The notes below the pieces were generated by a model. It was given only the letters and a program-made list of their open reading frames with translations. It made no database searches and was not told the origin of the DNA. From contig NZ_VFYP01000001.1 of the NCBI RefSeq assembly GCF_006443685.1, forward strand, positions 496,001 to 560,000: a stretch of DNA of 64,000 bases, given 5' to 3'. Position numbers and translations under genes: made by a program. Shown piece after piece: positions 47,059-55,380 of the stretch (positions within the stretch are counted from its first letter, which is position 1; every line of letters begins with the position of its first letter). This DNA is from Rhizobium glycinendophyticum. Lineage in GTDB: Bacteria > Pseudomonadota > Alphaproteobacteria > Rhizobiales > Rhizobiaceae.

Positions 47059-48639
47059 TTAACCCTCTTCGGTCACTTCGTATCGCGGCAGTTTACAGAT
47101 TTCGCGGTACAGGGCCTTCATCGTCGCCTCGCCGTAGCCCGTGCTTGCGGTTCCGTCTTTATGGCCTTGAATGCGGTCGATGTATTCCCGTGGAATGTCT
47201 ACATCACGTGAGATGGTTTTAACCCGGTGTCTCCAGCCATGATTTGGCTGGGTACGCGGATCAATATTCGCGTTCTCCTTGACCCATTTGCCAACCGTGC
47301 CGCGCATGCTTGCCGCAGTCGTGTGACCGTTACTCTTCTTGCGGGAATTTTCGGAGTAGAACAGGGGCCCGGGCGGCTGCGCCTCGACCATCTCCAGAAA
47401 ACCTTGTTCAATTAAGTGGGGGTGTAACGGAACGATGCGGTATTCGCCGTTCTTCACAGATCCGTCTTCGGGGGTGATCCTGATGCACGGTATACCATAC
47501 TCAGTGGTCACGTCTCTTTTTCTGAGCTGCGTGATTTCGCCACCTCTGGCTCCAGTGTAAGCGCAAATCCACGGCACCCAACGGAAAGCCCGTCGGGTGT
47601 GCGGTTGTGTTCTGCCGGGAGCCGACGGCGCTGCGAGGGCGCAGGAGAGTATTCGTGCGGCTTCCGCGTCTGTGAAGCCCTGTTCGCGCTCGATAATCTT
47701 CTTCGGCACCTTGACCTTCGTCACCGCTGTGGGGTCAGCCGTGACAAGTGCTTTGGAAATGCCTCGGCGATAGAGTGTCCTGATGCATGCTAGATACTTC
47801 CCAGCCACAGTTTTCGCAGTCAGTTGTCGTTCGTGCCTCAAATGGTCGCAGAACGAAGCAACGTCGAAAGCCGTCACGCGCTCAGCTTCATCATGGCCCA
47901 GATATTCAACAAACGTCTGGATCTGCTGCCTGTTCATCGCTACGGTCTTAGCCGCGCCGCCGTCGGCTTCATGATCTCGCCTCCACGCTTCGAAGAGGCC
48001 CGTAATCGTCTGCTGAGTCCTGATGCTGCCCTTGAGGGATCGGACGTCAACGGTGGGTGTTTCTACTACCTCTCCCTGCTGCCGCTGCTTCTTCGCCTCC
48101 GAAGCTTTGATGGCCGCCGCCAGTAGCGCTTGGCTGAGGACAGCCCAGCTAGGGGACCCCTCGCGAAGCCTCCAGTTAACCTTGAGGGTCTTCGTGATCT
48201 CCGCGAAAATGGCTGGGACAAAGCCGGGGATGGTTCCACGGGAGTACGCCTCTCTTGCCGCTCCTTCGACTGCTGTTATGTCGGATGAGTATAGGTGGAA
48301 GTCCTCCTCCAGAAAGCCTTTCAGTCGCTCGCTCTCGTCCTCCGCTAGAATCTTGGCGTGGTAGACATTAGCGACCATTTTGACCTGCTCCTCGGTCAAG
48401 TCCTCCAGCAAGGGGCCGTTTAGTCTAGTGATCTCTTCGCGATGCGCCTGAAACAGCGCGTCTACTCGCACAGCTTCGATCCGAACCAATCGCAGCGCCT
48501 CTCGCGGGTCCCTCGTCTTGAGTGAGAAGGTTTCCTCGGTCTTGCTGTATGTCGCCCGGATATCTTCGGGGACGGAAGCGCGGTGATAAAAGACGTTTCC
48601 ACGCTTCATCAGTCGGGGGTGTTTTGGCATATCGTTCAT
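47059..48639 (-). CDS. int: Tyrosine recombinase (site-specific integrase)
   Basis: A 526-residue phage-type integrase. The N-terminus RLMKRGNVFYHRASVPEDIR is the domain typical of this rhizobial/phage group, a SAM-like core-binding domain follows, and the catalytic domain has CAYTGARGGEITQLRKRDV with the first arginine, HGWRHRVKTISRDVDI with the HxxR pair and GYGEATMKALYREICKLP near the C-terminal tyrosine. It inserts the element into tRNA-Thr. The ATG at 48639 is preferred to 48681, which would run through the arm-site repeats. Those repeats begin 7 bp upstream, so the integrase may repress itself. Confidence 0.93.
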   Translation of the reverse strand: MNDMPKHPRLMKRGNVFYHRASVPEDIRATYSKTEETFSLKTRDPREALRLVRIEAVRVDALFQAHREEITRLNGPLLEDLTEEQVKMVANVYHAKILAEDESERLKGFLEEDFHLYSSDITAVEGAAREAYSRGTIPGFVPAIFAEITKTLKVNWRLREGSPSWAVLSQALLAAAIKASEAKKQRQQGEVVETPTVDVRSLKGSIRTQQTITGLFEAWRRDHEADGGAAKTVAMNRQQIQTFVEYLGHDEAERVTAFDVASFCDHLRHERQLTAKTVAGKYLACIRTLYRRGISKALVTADPTAVTKVKVPKKIIEREQGFTDAEAARILSCALAAPSAPGRTQPHTRRAFRWVPWICAYTGARGGEITQLRKRDVTTEYGIPCIRITPEDGSVKNGEYRIVPLHPHLIEQGFLEMVEAQPPGPLFYSENSRKKSNGHTTAASMRGTVGKWVKENANIDPRTQPNHGWRHRVKTISRDVDIPREYIDRIQGHKDGTASTGYGEATMKALYREICKLPRYEVTEEG

Positions 48640-48645
48640 GCCCCC

Positions 48646-48669
48646 CACTGTAACAGTTTGCTGTAACAG
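48646..48669. repeat. Right integrase arm-type sites (paired TGTAACA)
   Basis: TGTAACA at 48649-48655 and 48662-48668, again 13 bp apart, the first within CACTGTAACAGTTT (48646-48659), identical to the left-end 14-mer. It lies between the integrase start and the right repeat. Confidence 0.65.
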
Positions 48670-48723
48670 GTGAAGCCGCAACGCCTTGATATGCAGGTAT
48701 GTATCTGAGTTTTCACGGGAAGT

Positions 48724-48748
48724 AATGGTGCTGCTAGAGAGATTTGAA
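48724..48748. repeat. Right attachment-site repeat, inside tRNA-Thr
   Basis: Same 25 bp as 38356-38380. Here it forms the true 3' end of the intact tRNA-Thr gene, so insertion preserved tRNA function. Confidence 0.92.
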
Positions 48749-48800
48749 CTCTCGGCCTCTCCCTTACCAAGGGAGTGCTCTACCCCTGAGCTATAGCAGC
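48726..48800 (-). tRNA. tRNA-Thr (anticodon GGT)
   Basis: A complete 75-nt cloverleaf on the minus strand: acceptor GCTGCTA/TAGCAGC, D-arm GCTC...GAGC, anticodon stem CTCCC/GGGAG with loop TTGGTAA (anticodon GGT), T-arm GAGAG TTCAAAT CTCTC, discriminator A and encoded CCA (48726-48728). It is the integration target of the element. Confidence 0.97.
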
Positions 48801-48953
48801 ATCTGGCGGGCGAAGCGTAGTGTCGCCCGGAACGAGGGGCCTATTGCCATAGACTTTCCGGCAGTGCAAGCCGGAAAGCGAATTGTGCTGAAGTTTTCGG
48901 AGGATGTTCCTGGGGTCTTTTGCGCGAAGGCGCTTTGCGTTATCACGCGGTCC

Positions 48954-49250
48954 ATGACAGACCCATTGGAAAACAAGGCGACGGCGGCGAAAGCCGGTCT
49001 CTCGGAGGCCGAGGCTCTTGGGGCATCGGGAAGTGGAAAACCTAAGCTGAGTGCGGCCGAAGAGCAGCGCCGGCTGCGGGTGGCCGTGAAGCTCCGTGAG
49101 AATCTTGCGCGCCGCAAGCAGCAGGCACGCGCTCGCAGGGCCGGGGAAGCCGAGGATGGCGAAGGCTTGCCTGCCGCAAATTTGTCCAATCCGGATGCGA
49201 CTGCGATTGAGGATGGAACCACCGATCGTCGAGCCCCCTCGGGCGAATGA
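48954..49250 (+). CDS. Small charged protein of unknown function before murA
   Basis: A 98-residue, Ala/Glu/Arg-rich, low-complexity protein (KLSAAEEQRRLRVAVKLREN, LARRKQQARARRAGEAEDGE). No fold signature. The ATG at 48954 is my choice; a longer frame begins inside the tRNA gene. Small proteins of this kind lie before murA in rhizobia, but I cannot give a function. Confidence 0.6.
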   Translation: MTDPLENKATAAKAGLSEAEALGASGSGKPKLSAAEEQRRLRVAVKLRENLARRKQQARARRAGEAEDGEGLPAANLSNPDATAIEDGTTDRRAPSGE

Positions 49251-49376
49251 ACCATGTTCCGCAGGCTCGATTGAACCTGAAATGCTTTTCGTCTAAACAG
49301 CCAGCCTCGCCAGACTGGCTGACCCCTTACATCTCATCAGGAAAGGCGGGCCCTTTCGCCCGTATCGCAGGCTCAT

Positions 49377-50669
49377 ATGGATCGCATCAGGATAGTCGGT
49401 GGCAATGCGTTGAACGGGATCATCCCGATCTCGGGTGCGAAAAACGCAGCGCTCCCCCTGATGATCGCCTCGCTCCTGACGTCGGACACGCTGACGCTCG
49501 AAAACGTGCCGCATCTCGCCGACGTTGAAGGCCTTATCCGCATTCTCGGCAATCATGGCGTCGATATTGCCGTGAATGGCCGCCGCGAGCACCAGGACGG
49601 CTCCTATTCTCGTACCGTGCACTTCACCTGCCGCACCGTGGCCGATACGACTGCACCCTATGAACTGGTTTCGAAGATGCGCGCCAGCTTCTGGGTCATC
49701 GGCCCGCTGCTCGCCCGCGAAGGCCAGGCTCGCGTGTCTCTGCCAGGCGGCTGCGCCATCGGCACGCGTCCCGTCGATCTCTTCATAGAAGGTCTGACGG
49801 CACTCGGCGCCGAGATGGAGATCGACGGCGGTTATATCAATGCCAAGGCGCCGAAGGGCGGCCTGATCGGTGCGCGTTATACCTTCCCGAAGGTCTCAGT
49901 TGGCGCGACCCATGTCATGCTCATGGCGGCTTCGCTGGCGAACGGCACCACCGTCATCGGCAATGCCGCCCGCGAGCCTGAGGTCGTGGATCTGGCCAAC
50001 TGCCTGATTGCCATGGGTGCCAAGATTTCAGGCGCCGGCACGTCCACCATCACCATTGAGGGTGTGCCGAGCCTCTCCGGTGCCCGCCACCGCGTGCTGC
50101 CCGATCGCATCGAGACTGGCACCTATGCCATGGCGGTCGCCATGACCGGCGGCGATGTGACGCTCTCGGGCACCGACATCACCCTTCTCGACACCGCGGT
50201 CGAGGCGATCCGTCGCGCTGGTGCCGAAGTCTCGGCCGTCGAAGGCGGCATCCGTGTCATCGGCCATGGCGATCAAATCCGCCCGGTCGATATCGTCACC
50301 GAACCCTTTCCCGGTTTTCCGACCGACCTGCAGGCGCAGTTTATGGGTCTGATGACCCGCGCCAACGGCATTTCGCATGTCACCGAGACGATCTTCGAGA
50401 ACCGTTTCATGCATGTGCAGGAACTGGCCCGTCTCGGCGCCAAGATCACGCTGTCTGGCCAGACGGCCCGTATCGAAGGCGTCACCCGTCTGCGCGGCGC
50501 CCCGGTCATGGCGACTGACCTGCGCGCCTCCGTCTCCCTCGTCATCGCCGGTCTCGCGGCCGAAGGCGAAACCATGGTGTCCCGCGTCTATCACCTCGAT
50601 CGTGGCTTCGAGTGGCTGGAAGAAAAGCTTACCCGCTGCGGCGCCATCGTCGAGCGCATCAGCGACTGA
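49377..50669 (+). CDS. murA: UDP-N-acetylglucosamine 1-carboxyvinyltransferase
   Basis: A 430-residue enzyme adding enolpyruvate to UDP-GlcNAc, the first committed step of peptidoglycan synthesis and the target of fosfomycin. Features: [20 protein letters not shown] with [12 protein letters not shown], the catalytic Cys126 in [15 protein letters not shown] (so fosfomycin-sensitive type), [27 protein letters not shown] and the C-terminal [13 protein letters not shown]. Normal length. It begins the conserved cell-wall/histidine block to the right of the element. Confidence 0.96.
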   Translation: MDRIRIVGGNALNGIIPISGAKNAALPLMIASLLTSDTLTLENVPHLADVEGLIRILGNHGVDIAVNGRREHQDGSYSRTVHFTCRTVADTTAPYELVSKMRASFWVIGPLLAREGQARVSLPGGCAIGTRPVDLFIEGLTALGAEMEIDGGYINAKAPKGGLIGARYTFPKVSVGATHVMLMAASLANGTTVIGNAAREPEVVDLANCLIAMGAKISGAGTSTITIEGVPSLSGARHRVLPDRIETGTYAMAVAMTGGDVTLSGTDITLLDTAVEAIRRAGAEVSAVEGGIRVIGHGDQIRPVDIVTEPFPGFPTDLQAQFMGLMTRANGISHVTETIFENRFMHVQELARLGAKITLSGQTARIEGVTRLRGAPVMATDLRASVSLVIAGLAAEGETMVSRVYHLDRGFEWLEEKLTRCGAIVERISD

Positions 50670-50830
50670 TCTCGCGCCGTCTGAGACAGCGTGAACGGCG
50701 GTAGCGGGACTAAAAGTCTTTTTGTCCCGTTGCCACTGGACAAGCGGCAACCTATGTCCAAAACATGAAATCCGTCAGGCATGGGATGGATGCGAGATGA
50801 CAGGGCCGCAAGGCAGGACGGACAGGTGAC

Positions 50831-51268
50831 ATGGCAGACGTGAAGCTTCTGGCACTCGACGCGGATGATCTGGCGATCGTGTCCGCCCATATGCAGGATG
50901 CGGTTTTCAAGGTTGCCGACCTCTCCTTTTCGCCGCGCTCCGGTCTGTTTTCGCTGGTGGCCAACCGCTTCGTTTGGGAAAAGGTGCAACGCAGCGCAAA
51001 AAGCTTTGAACGTTGCCGCGCAGCGCTCAGCTTCAAGCGCGTCGGCGCCGTGCGCTCGATCGGCTTCGATCGGAGAAAGACCGAGGAGGTCCTGAGCCTT
51101 CTCGCCATCCGCTTCACGGCGAAGGGTGAGGGGCCCGACGGCGTGGTGGAACTGGTGCTGGCCGGCGGCGGCATGATCGCACTCGACGTCGAATGCATCG
51201 AAGCGCAGCTCGCCGATACGGGCGGCGCCTGGGAAACGACGTCACGACCGGCCCACGAGGCCGATTGA
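50831..51268 (+). CDS. DUF2948 family protein
   Basis: A 145-residue conserved alphaproteobacterial protein (KLLALDADDLAIVSAHMQDA; RSGLFSLVANRFVWEK), matching DUF2948, usually found between murA and hisD as here. Function unknown; no membrane segment or catalytic motif is visible. The ATG follows ACAGGTGAC. Confidence 0.85.
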   Translation: MADVKLLALDADDLAIVSAHMQDAVFKVADLSFSPRSGLFSLVANRFVWEKVQRSAKSFERCRAALSFKRVGAVRSIGFDRRKTEEVLSLLAIRFTAKGEGPDGVVELVLAGGGMIALDVECIEAQLADTGGAWETTSRPAHEAD

Positions 51269-51328
51269 GACAGCTGGCCCGGCGTATCGACAGGGCAAAC
51301 AGTAGGGAATGCGAGAAGGACTGGGGAC

Positions 51329-52627
51329 GTGGCAATCTGGCTCAATCAGACATCGGGAGACTTCGAGGCGCGTTTTGCTGCCTTCCTGACGACCAAGCGT
51401 GAAGTCTCCGACGACGTCAACGACGCCGTCCGCAAGATCATCGATGATGTGCGCGACCGTGGCGATGTCGCACTCGCCGACTATTCGAAACGCTTCGACG
51501 GCATTGATTTCGCACAGGTCTCCATGCGCGTCACCGAGGCCGAGATCGATGCGGCGGTGGCTGCCACCTCGCCGGAGCTGATGGACGCGTTGAAGCTTGC
51601 GGCCGACCGCATCGAGCGCCATCATGCCCGCCAGATGCCAAAAGACGATATCTACGAGGATGCGATCGGCGTTGGCCTCGGCTCGCGCTGGACGGCAATC
51701 GATGCGGTCGGGCTCTATGTGCCCGGTGGTACGGCCAGCTATCCGAGCTCGGTGCTGATGAATGCCCTTCCGGCCAAGGTGGCAGGTGTTCCGCGCGTGG
51801 TCATGGTCGTTCCAGCAACCGGCGGTGCCATTAACCCGACGGTGCTGGCGGCGGCGAGGATCGCGGGTGTCACCGAGATCTACCGCCTGGGGGGCGCTCA
51901 GGCCGTGGCCGCACTCGCCTATGGCACGGAGACCATCGCGCCTGTTGCGAAGATCGTCGGCCCGGGAAATGCGTATGTCGCGGCTGCCAAGCGCCAGGTC
52001 TTCGGCACCGTCGGCATCGACATGATCGCCGGGCCATCGGAAGTGCTTGTGATTGCCGACAAGGACAATGATCCGGACTGGCTCGCCGCGGACCTGCTGG
52101 CCCAGGCCGAACATGATCCCGGTGCCCAGTCAATCGTGATCACTGACGACGAGGCGCTCGGCAAGGCCGTGGAAGCTGCCGTCGAGCGTCAATTGAAGAC
52201 GCTGCCACGTGCTGAAACGGCCTCAGCCAGCTGGCGCGATTATGGCGCCATCATTCTGGTCGACCGGCTGGAAGAGTCTATCCCGCTTGCCAACCGCATT
52301 GCTGCCGAACATCTCGAACTCGCTGTCGATGATCCCGAGCCGCTGATCTCTGGCATCCGCAATGCTGGGGCCATCTTCGTCGGGCGCCATACGCCGGAGG
52401 TGATCGGCGATTATGTCGGTGGCTCCAATCACGTCCTTCCGACAGCACGCTCGGCGAGATTTTCCTCGGGGCTGGGTGTTCTGGATTACGTGAAGCGCAC
52501 CTCTATCCTCAGGCTCGGCCCGGACCAGTTGCGCGAGCTCGGCCCCGCAGCCATCGCGCTCGCGAAGTCAGAGGGGCTTGAAGCCCATGCCCGCTCCGTC
52601 GCGATCCGCCTCAATCTCGGGGACTAG
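51329..52627 (+). CDS. hisD: Histidinol dehydrogenase
   Basis: A 432-residue zinc enzyme that oxidises L-histidinol to L-histidine with two NAD. Motifs: [69 protein letters not shown] and the metal/catalytic segment AEHLEL with [19 protein letters not shown]. The start codon in this frame is GTG at 51329 after GGGGAC; an upstream ATG is not available in frame. It is followed after 2 bp by the UPF0262 gene, probably co-transcribed. Confidence 0.95.
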   Translation: MAIWLNQTSGDFEARFAAFLTTKREVSDDVNDAVRKIIDDVRDRGDVALADYSKRFDGIDFAQVSMRVTEAEIDAAVAATSPELMDALKLAADRIERHHARQMPKDDIYEDAIGVGLGSRWTAIDAVGLYVPGGTASYPSSVLMNALPAKVAGVPRVVMVVPATGGAINPTVLAAARIAGVTEIYRLGGAQAVAALAYGTETIAPVAKIVGPGNAYVAAAKRQVFGTVGIDMIAGPSEVLVIADKDNDPDWLAADLLAQAEHDPGAQSIVITDDEALGKAVEAAVERQLKTLPRAETASASWRDYGAIILVDRLEESIPLANRIAAEHLELAVDDPEPLISGIRNAGAIFVGRHTPEVIGDYVGGSNHVLPTARSARFSSGLGVLDYVKRTSILRLGPDQLRELGPAAIALAKSEGLEAHARSVAIRLNLGD

Positions 52628-52629
52628 AG

Positions 52630-53103
52630 ATGGCGGCGGGCGATTTCCGGCTCTCAGATGTCGTGCTGGACGAGACCATCGGGCGGTCGACACCCGATGT
52701 CGAGCATGAGCGGGCAGTCGCCATCTTCGACCTGATCGAGGAAAATTCTTTCGAACCGGTTGGCCATGCCGGCGGACCCTACAAGCTTTTCCTCTCGCTG
52801 ATGGACCGGAAGCTGGTCTTCTCCATCAAGACGGAGGCGGGCGAGGATGTCGCCGTGCACATCCTGTCGCTGACCCCGTTGCAGCGGATCATCAAGGACT
52901 ACTTCATGATCTGCGAAAGCTATTACGAGGCGATCCGCTCTTCGACGCCGTCACAGATCGAAGCGATCGACATGGGCCGCCGCGGCATCCACAATGACGG
53001 CTCCCAGACGCTGATGGACAGGTTGTCGGGCAAGATCAAGCTTGATTTCGATACCGCCCGCCGTCTCTTCACCTTGGTCTGCGTGCTCTATTGGCGGGGC
53101 TAG
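52630..53103 (+). CDS. UPF0262 family protein
   Basis: A 157-residue protein matching UPF0262 ([57 protein letters not shown]), a conserved alphaproteobacterial family of unknown function always close to hisD. It begins 2 bp after hisD and is followed by the phosphatase gene within 5 bp. Confidence 0.9.
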   Translation: MAAGDFRLSDVVLDETIGRSTPDVEHERAVAIFDLIEENSFEPVGHAGGPYKLFLSLMDRKLVFSIKTEAGEDVAVHILSLTPLQRIIKDYFMICESYYEAIRSSTPSQIEAIDMGRRGIHNDGSQTLMDRLSGKIKLDFDTARRLFTLVCVLYWRG

Positions 53104-53108
53104 GTCCG

Positions 53109-53570
53109 ATGCAGGATGGCGGGACTGGAAGCCGCCGGACATCGCGCCCGGGGGCGATCCTCTTCATGTGCGGGCAAAATGTCATCCGCAGCCCCATGGC
53201 CGAAGCGATTGCCAGACAGGCCCTGCCATCCGGTACCTGGATCGCGTCCGCCGGCGTCAAAAAGGGTGAGCGCGATCCCTTCGTCGATGCGGTACTGGAT
53301 GAAATCGGACTTTCACTTGGCCGCCGTCAGCCGCAGACGCTCGAAGACATGGCCGACGACTTCTTTGATCTCGTCGTGACCCTGACGCCGGAAGCCCATC
53401 ATGCCGCACTCGAATTGACCCGGCATTCCGCCATCGACGTGGAATACTGGCCGATGCCGGATCCCACCGTAGAAACCGGCAGCCGCGATCAGCGGCTATC
53501 CGCCTACCGCGACGTTCGCGACCGCCTGACGAAATTGATCCAGGAAAGGCTCGTGCTGGCGCCGGAATAG
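53109..53570 (+). CDS. Low-molecular-weight phosphotyrosine-phosphatase family protein
   Basis: A 153-residue member of the LMW-PTP/arsenate reductase family. The P-loop is [19 protein letters not shown], i.e. Cys-x5-Arg-Ser, and the general-acid aspartate is in WPMPDPTVE. It could dephosphorylate tyrosine-phosphorylated proteins or act on small phosphoesters; lacking the extra cysteines of arsenate reductases, arsenate use is less likely. The ATG at 53109 follows the UPF0262 stop by 5 bp. Confidence 0.85.
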   Translation: MQDGGTGSRRTSRPGAILFMCGQNVIRSPMAEAIARQALPSGTWIASAGVKKGERDPFVDAVLDEIGLSLGRRQPQTLEDMADDFFDLVVTLTPEAHHAALELTRHSAIDVEYWPMPDPTVETGSRDQRLSAYRDVRDRLTKLIQERLVLAPE

Positions 53571-53713
53571 CGGCGTTTTCGCACTGCGTGAAACAATTTC
53601 CGAAAGCCGAATCTACAAGGTTCACAAATGCCGGGCGATTGTGTAGTTTCCGCCCACATTTTAAGGGGCCCTCCGCGCGCCCCGCTTTAAACCCCAGGAA
53701 AGACAATCGTTCT

Positions 53714-53932
53714 ATGGCCAAAGAAGAAGTCCTCGAATTCCCCGGTGTCGTCACCGAACTGCTGCCCAACGCGACGTTCCGCGTGAAGCTCGAAAACGAG
53801 CACGAGATCATCGCCCACACCGCAGGCCGCATGCGCAAGAACCGCATCCGCGTTCTCGCCGGAGACAAGGTCTTGGTCGAGATGACCCCTTACGACCTGA
53901 CCAAGGGCCGCATCACCTACCGCTTCAAGTGA
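53714..53932 (+). CDS. infA: Translation initiation factor IF-1
   Basis: A 72-residue OB-fold protein identical in layout to IF-1 ([60 protein letters not shown]). It binds the 30S A site with IF-2 and IF-3. The ATG at 53714 gives the exact family start; upstream in-frame codons are not conserved sequence. It is followed by maf and yacG, the usual rhizobial order. Confidence 0.98.
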   Translation: MAKEEVLEFPGVVTELLPNATFRVKLENEHEIIAHTAGRMRKNRIRVLAGDKVLVEMTPYDLTKGRITYRFK

Positions 53933-53960
53933 GCGCCGCCGAGAACGGCCGCGAGGGGTC

Positions 53961-54581
53961 ATGGAACTCAGACAGAAGCTGATCTTGGCCTCCGGGTCGC
54001 CGCGCCGTGTCGATCTGCTCAAGCAGGCTGGCATCGAGCCCGCGCGCCTGATGCCGATGGACCTCGACGAAACGCCGAAGAAATCTGAGCACCCGCGTTC
54101 GCTTGCGCGCCGTCTTTCCGCCGACAAGGCGAAGGCGGCCTATCAGCAGATCCGGAAGGATCTCGCCTGGAACAACAGCTATGTGCTGGCGGCGGATACG
54201 GTCGTCGCCGTTGGCCGGCGAATTCTGCCCAAGGCGGATCTCGTTCAGGAGGCGTCCTCAGCCCTGCATTTGCTGTCCGGTCGCAGCCACTGGGTGTTCA
54301 CCGGTGTCTGCCTGATTGCACCTGATGGCACGGTGCGCCAGAAAATCGTCGAGACGAAGGTCCGCTTCAAGCGGCTTTCGGGCTATGACATCGAATGCTA
54401 CCTCGCTTCAGGCGAATGGCGCGGCAAGGCCGGCGCCTATGGCATCCAGGGTATAGCGGGTAGCTTCGTACAGAAACTCGTCGGCTCCTATACCAATGTC
54501 GTCGGCCTGCCGCTCTTCGAGACGCTGCAGATGCTCCAGGGCGAAGGCTACGACGTCCATACCGGCTGGACGGAGGGCTGA
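53961..54581 (+). CDS. maf: Maf-family nucleoside triphosphate pyrophosphatase
   Basis: A 206-residue house-cleaning enzyme that hydrolyses non-canonical nucleotides. Motifs: [51 protein letters not shown] and the [20 protein letters not shown] signature near the C-terminus. It lies 28 bp after infA and 3 bp before yacG. Confidence 0.93.
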   Translation: MELRQKLILASGSPRRVDLLKQAGIEPARLMPMDLDETPKKSEHPRSLARRLSADKAKAAYQQIRKDLAWNNSYVLAADTVVAVGRRILPKADLVQEASSALHLLSGRSHWVFTGVCLIAPDGTVRQKIVETKVRFKRLSGYDIECYLASGEWRGKAGAYGIQGIAGSFVQKLVGSYTNVVGLPLFETLQMLQGEGYDVHTGWTEG

Positions 54582-54584
54582 CGG

Positions 54585-54797
54585 ATGCATGACGACCAGA
54601 ACCCGCGGGTGGCCAAGGTGGAGCCGCTGCGCAAGGCCCTGCCTTGCCCCGAGTGCAAACGCCCCTCGACGCGCGAGAATTATCCCTTCTGCTCGGACCG
54701 CTGCCGTAACCTCGATCTCTCCCGCTGGCTGAATGGCGCTTATGCCATCCCGGTTGCCGACGACGAATCCAAGGCCGACGACGAGAGCTACAACTGA
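54585..54797 (+). CDS. yacG: DNA gyrase inhibitor YacG
   Basis: A 70-residue zinc protein with the family core CPECKRPSTRENYPFCSDRC RNLDLSRWL: four zinc cysteines in C-x2-C...C-x3-C form. E. coli YacG binds GyrB and blocks DNA binding. It starts 3 bp after maf and is co-transcribed with it. Confidence 0.92.
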   Translation: MHDDQNPRVAKVEPLRKALPCPECKRPSTRENYPFCSDRCRNLDLSRWLNGAYAIPVADDESKADDESYN

Positions 54798-54993
54798 AGG
54801 CTCTTGCCGGCTCAATGCCTGCCATGCGATCCTGTTGTTCGGATTGGCTTTTCCGCGATTTTCACATCTTCTTCAAAAAAGTGCGGCAAGCGGCTGGACA
54901 TGGCCGAACAAGATGTTATAACCCCGCTCGCTCCCGGGGACATACCCCGGCGGTTTCGAGAGAAACCGGCAGGTTTTGCTTAAAAGCCGAGAT

Positions 54994-55069
54994 GCCCGGA
55001 TAGCTCAGTTGGTAGAGCAGCGGATTGAAAATCCGCGTGTCGGTGGTTCAAATCCGCCTCCGGGCACCA
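54994..55069 (+). tRNA. tRNA-Phe (anticodon GAA)
   Basis: A complete 76-nt cloverleaf: acceptor GCCCGGA/TCCGGGC, anticodon stem GCGGA/TCCGC with loop TTGAAAA, T-loop TTCAAAT, CCA encoded at 55067-55069. It follows yacG in the conserved block. Confidence 0.97.
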
Positions 55070-55380
55070 TTTTCTTAAGAACGATTTTCGTTCCCGTCGG
55101 TTTTTTCCGCCGAATTTCCCTGTCCGTCTCCACCGCGCCCTTGGCTGCGTTAATACCTGTCGTTGAGTGGTTCTCCTTCCGCCTGCGACTAACGGAGAAT
55201 GTACGACCCTCCGCAGATTGGTTACTTCTAGACAATTGTCTATTCCGCCTTGGGACAAGGATGGGCGGGATCGACCTGGAGGAAGCGTCGTTCGTTCGGG
55301 CGACGTCACCGTTGCGCGAGATCTGTTTTTTGAAAACGGAACGGGCCGAGCGTGGGGCAGAATTCACGGAGGAGGAAATA
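55070..55380. other. Upstream region of the MFS transporter gene
   Basis: About 310 bp after tRNA-Phe. A frame open into the transporter runs through it from inside the tRNA but has no plausible start; GGAGG at 55371-55375 marks the real one. Otherwise I see no gene. Confidence 0.6.

Larger units (their letters stand above)
38356..48748. mobile_element. 10.4-kb integrative element in tRNA-Thr(GGT)
   Basis: Bounded by a 25-bp direct repeat (38356-38380 and 48724-48748) that is the 3' end of the tRNA-Thr gene including CCA. A tyrosine integrase gene lies next to the intact tRNA, and paired TGTAACA repeats lie just inside both ends. Contents: HNH nuclease, secreted protein, serine recombinase, small zinc-ribbon and SHOCT proteins, XRE-GrlR regulator, unknown DNA-binding protein, small HNH protein. 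No capsid, tail, lysis, relaxase or recognised replication genes, so it is a small mobilisable island, phage satellite or remnant. Many of its genes show lower codon regularity and more A/T than the chromosome around them. Confidence 0.92.

Noticed and set aside
38356..48748. Full prophage
   Set aside because: No capsid, portal, terminase, tail or lysis genes.
48744..48953. In-frame extension of the small gene before murA
   Set aside because: It begins inside tRNA-Thr; the ATG at 48954 is the first usable start.
54976..55380. N-terminal extension of the MFS transporter
   Set aside because: It would start within tRNA-Phe; GGAGG before 55381 and the family N-terminus fix the start.
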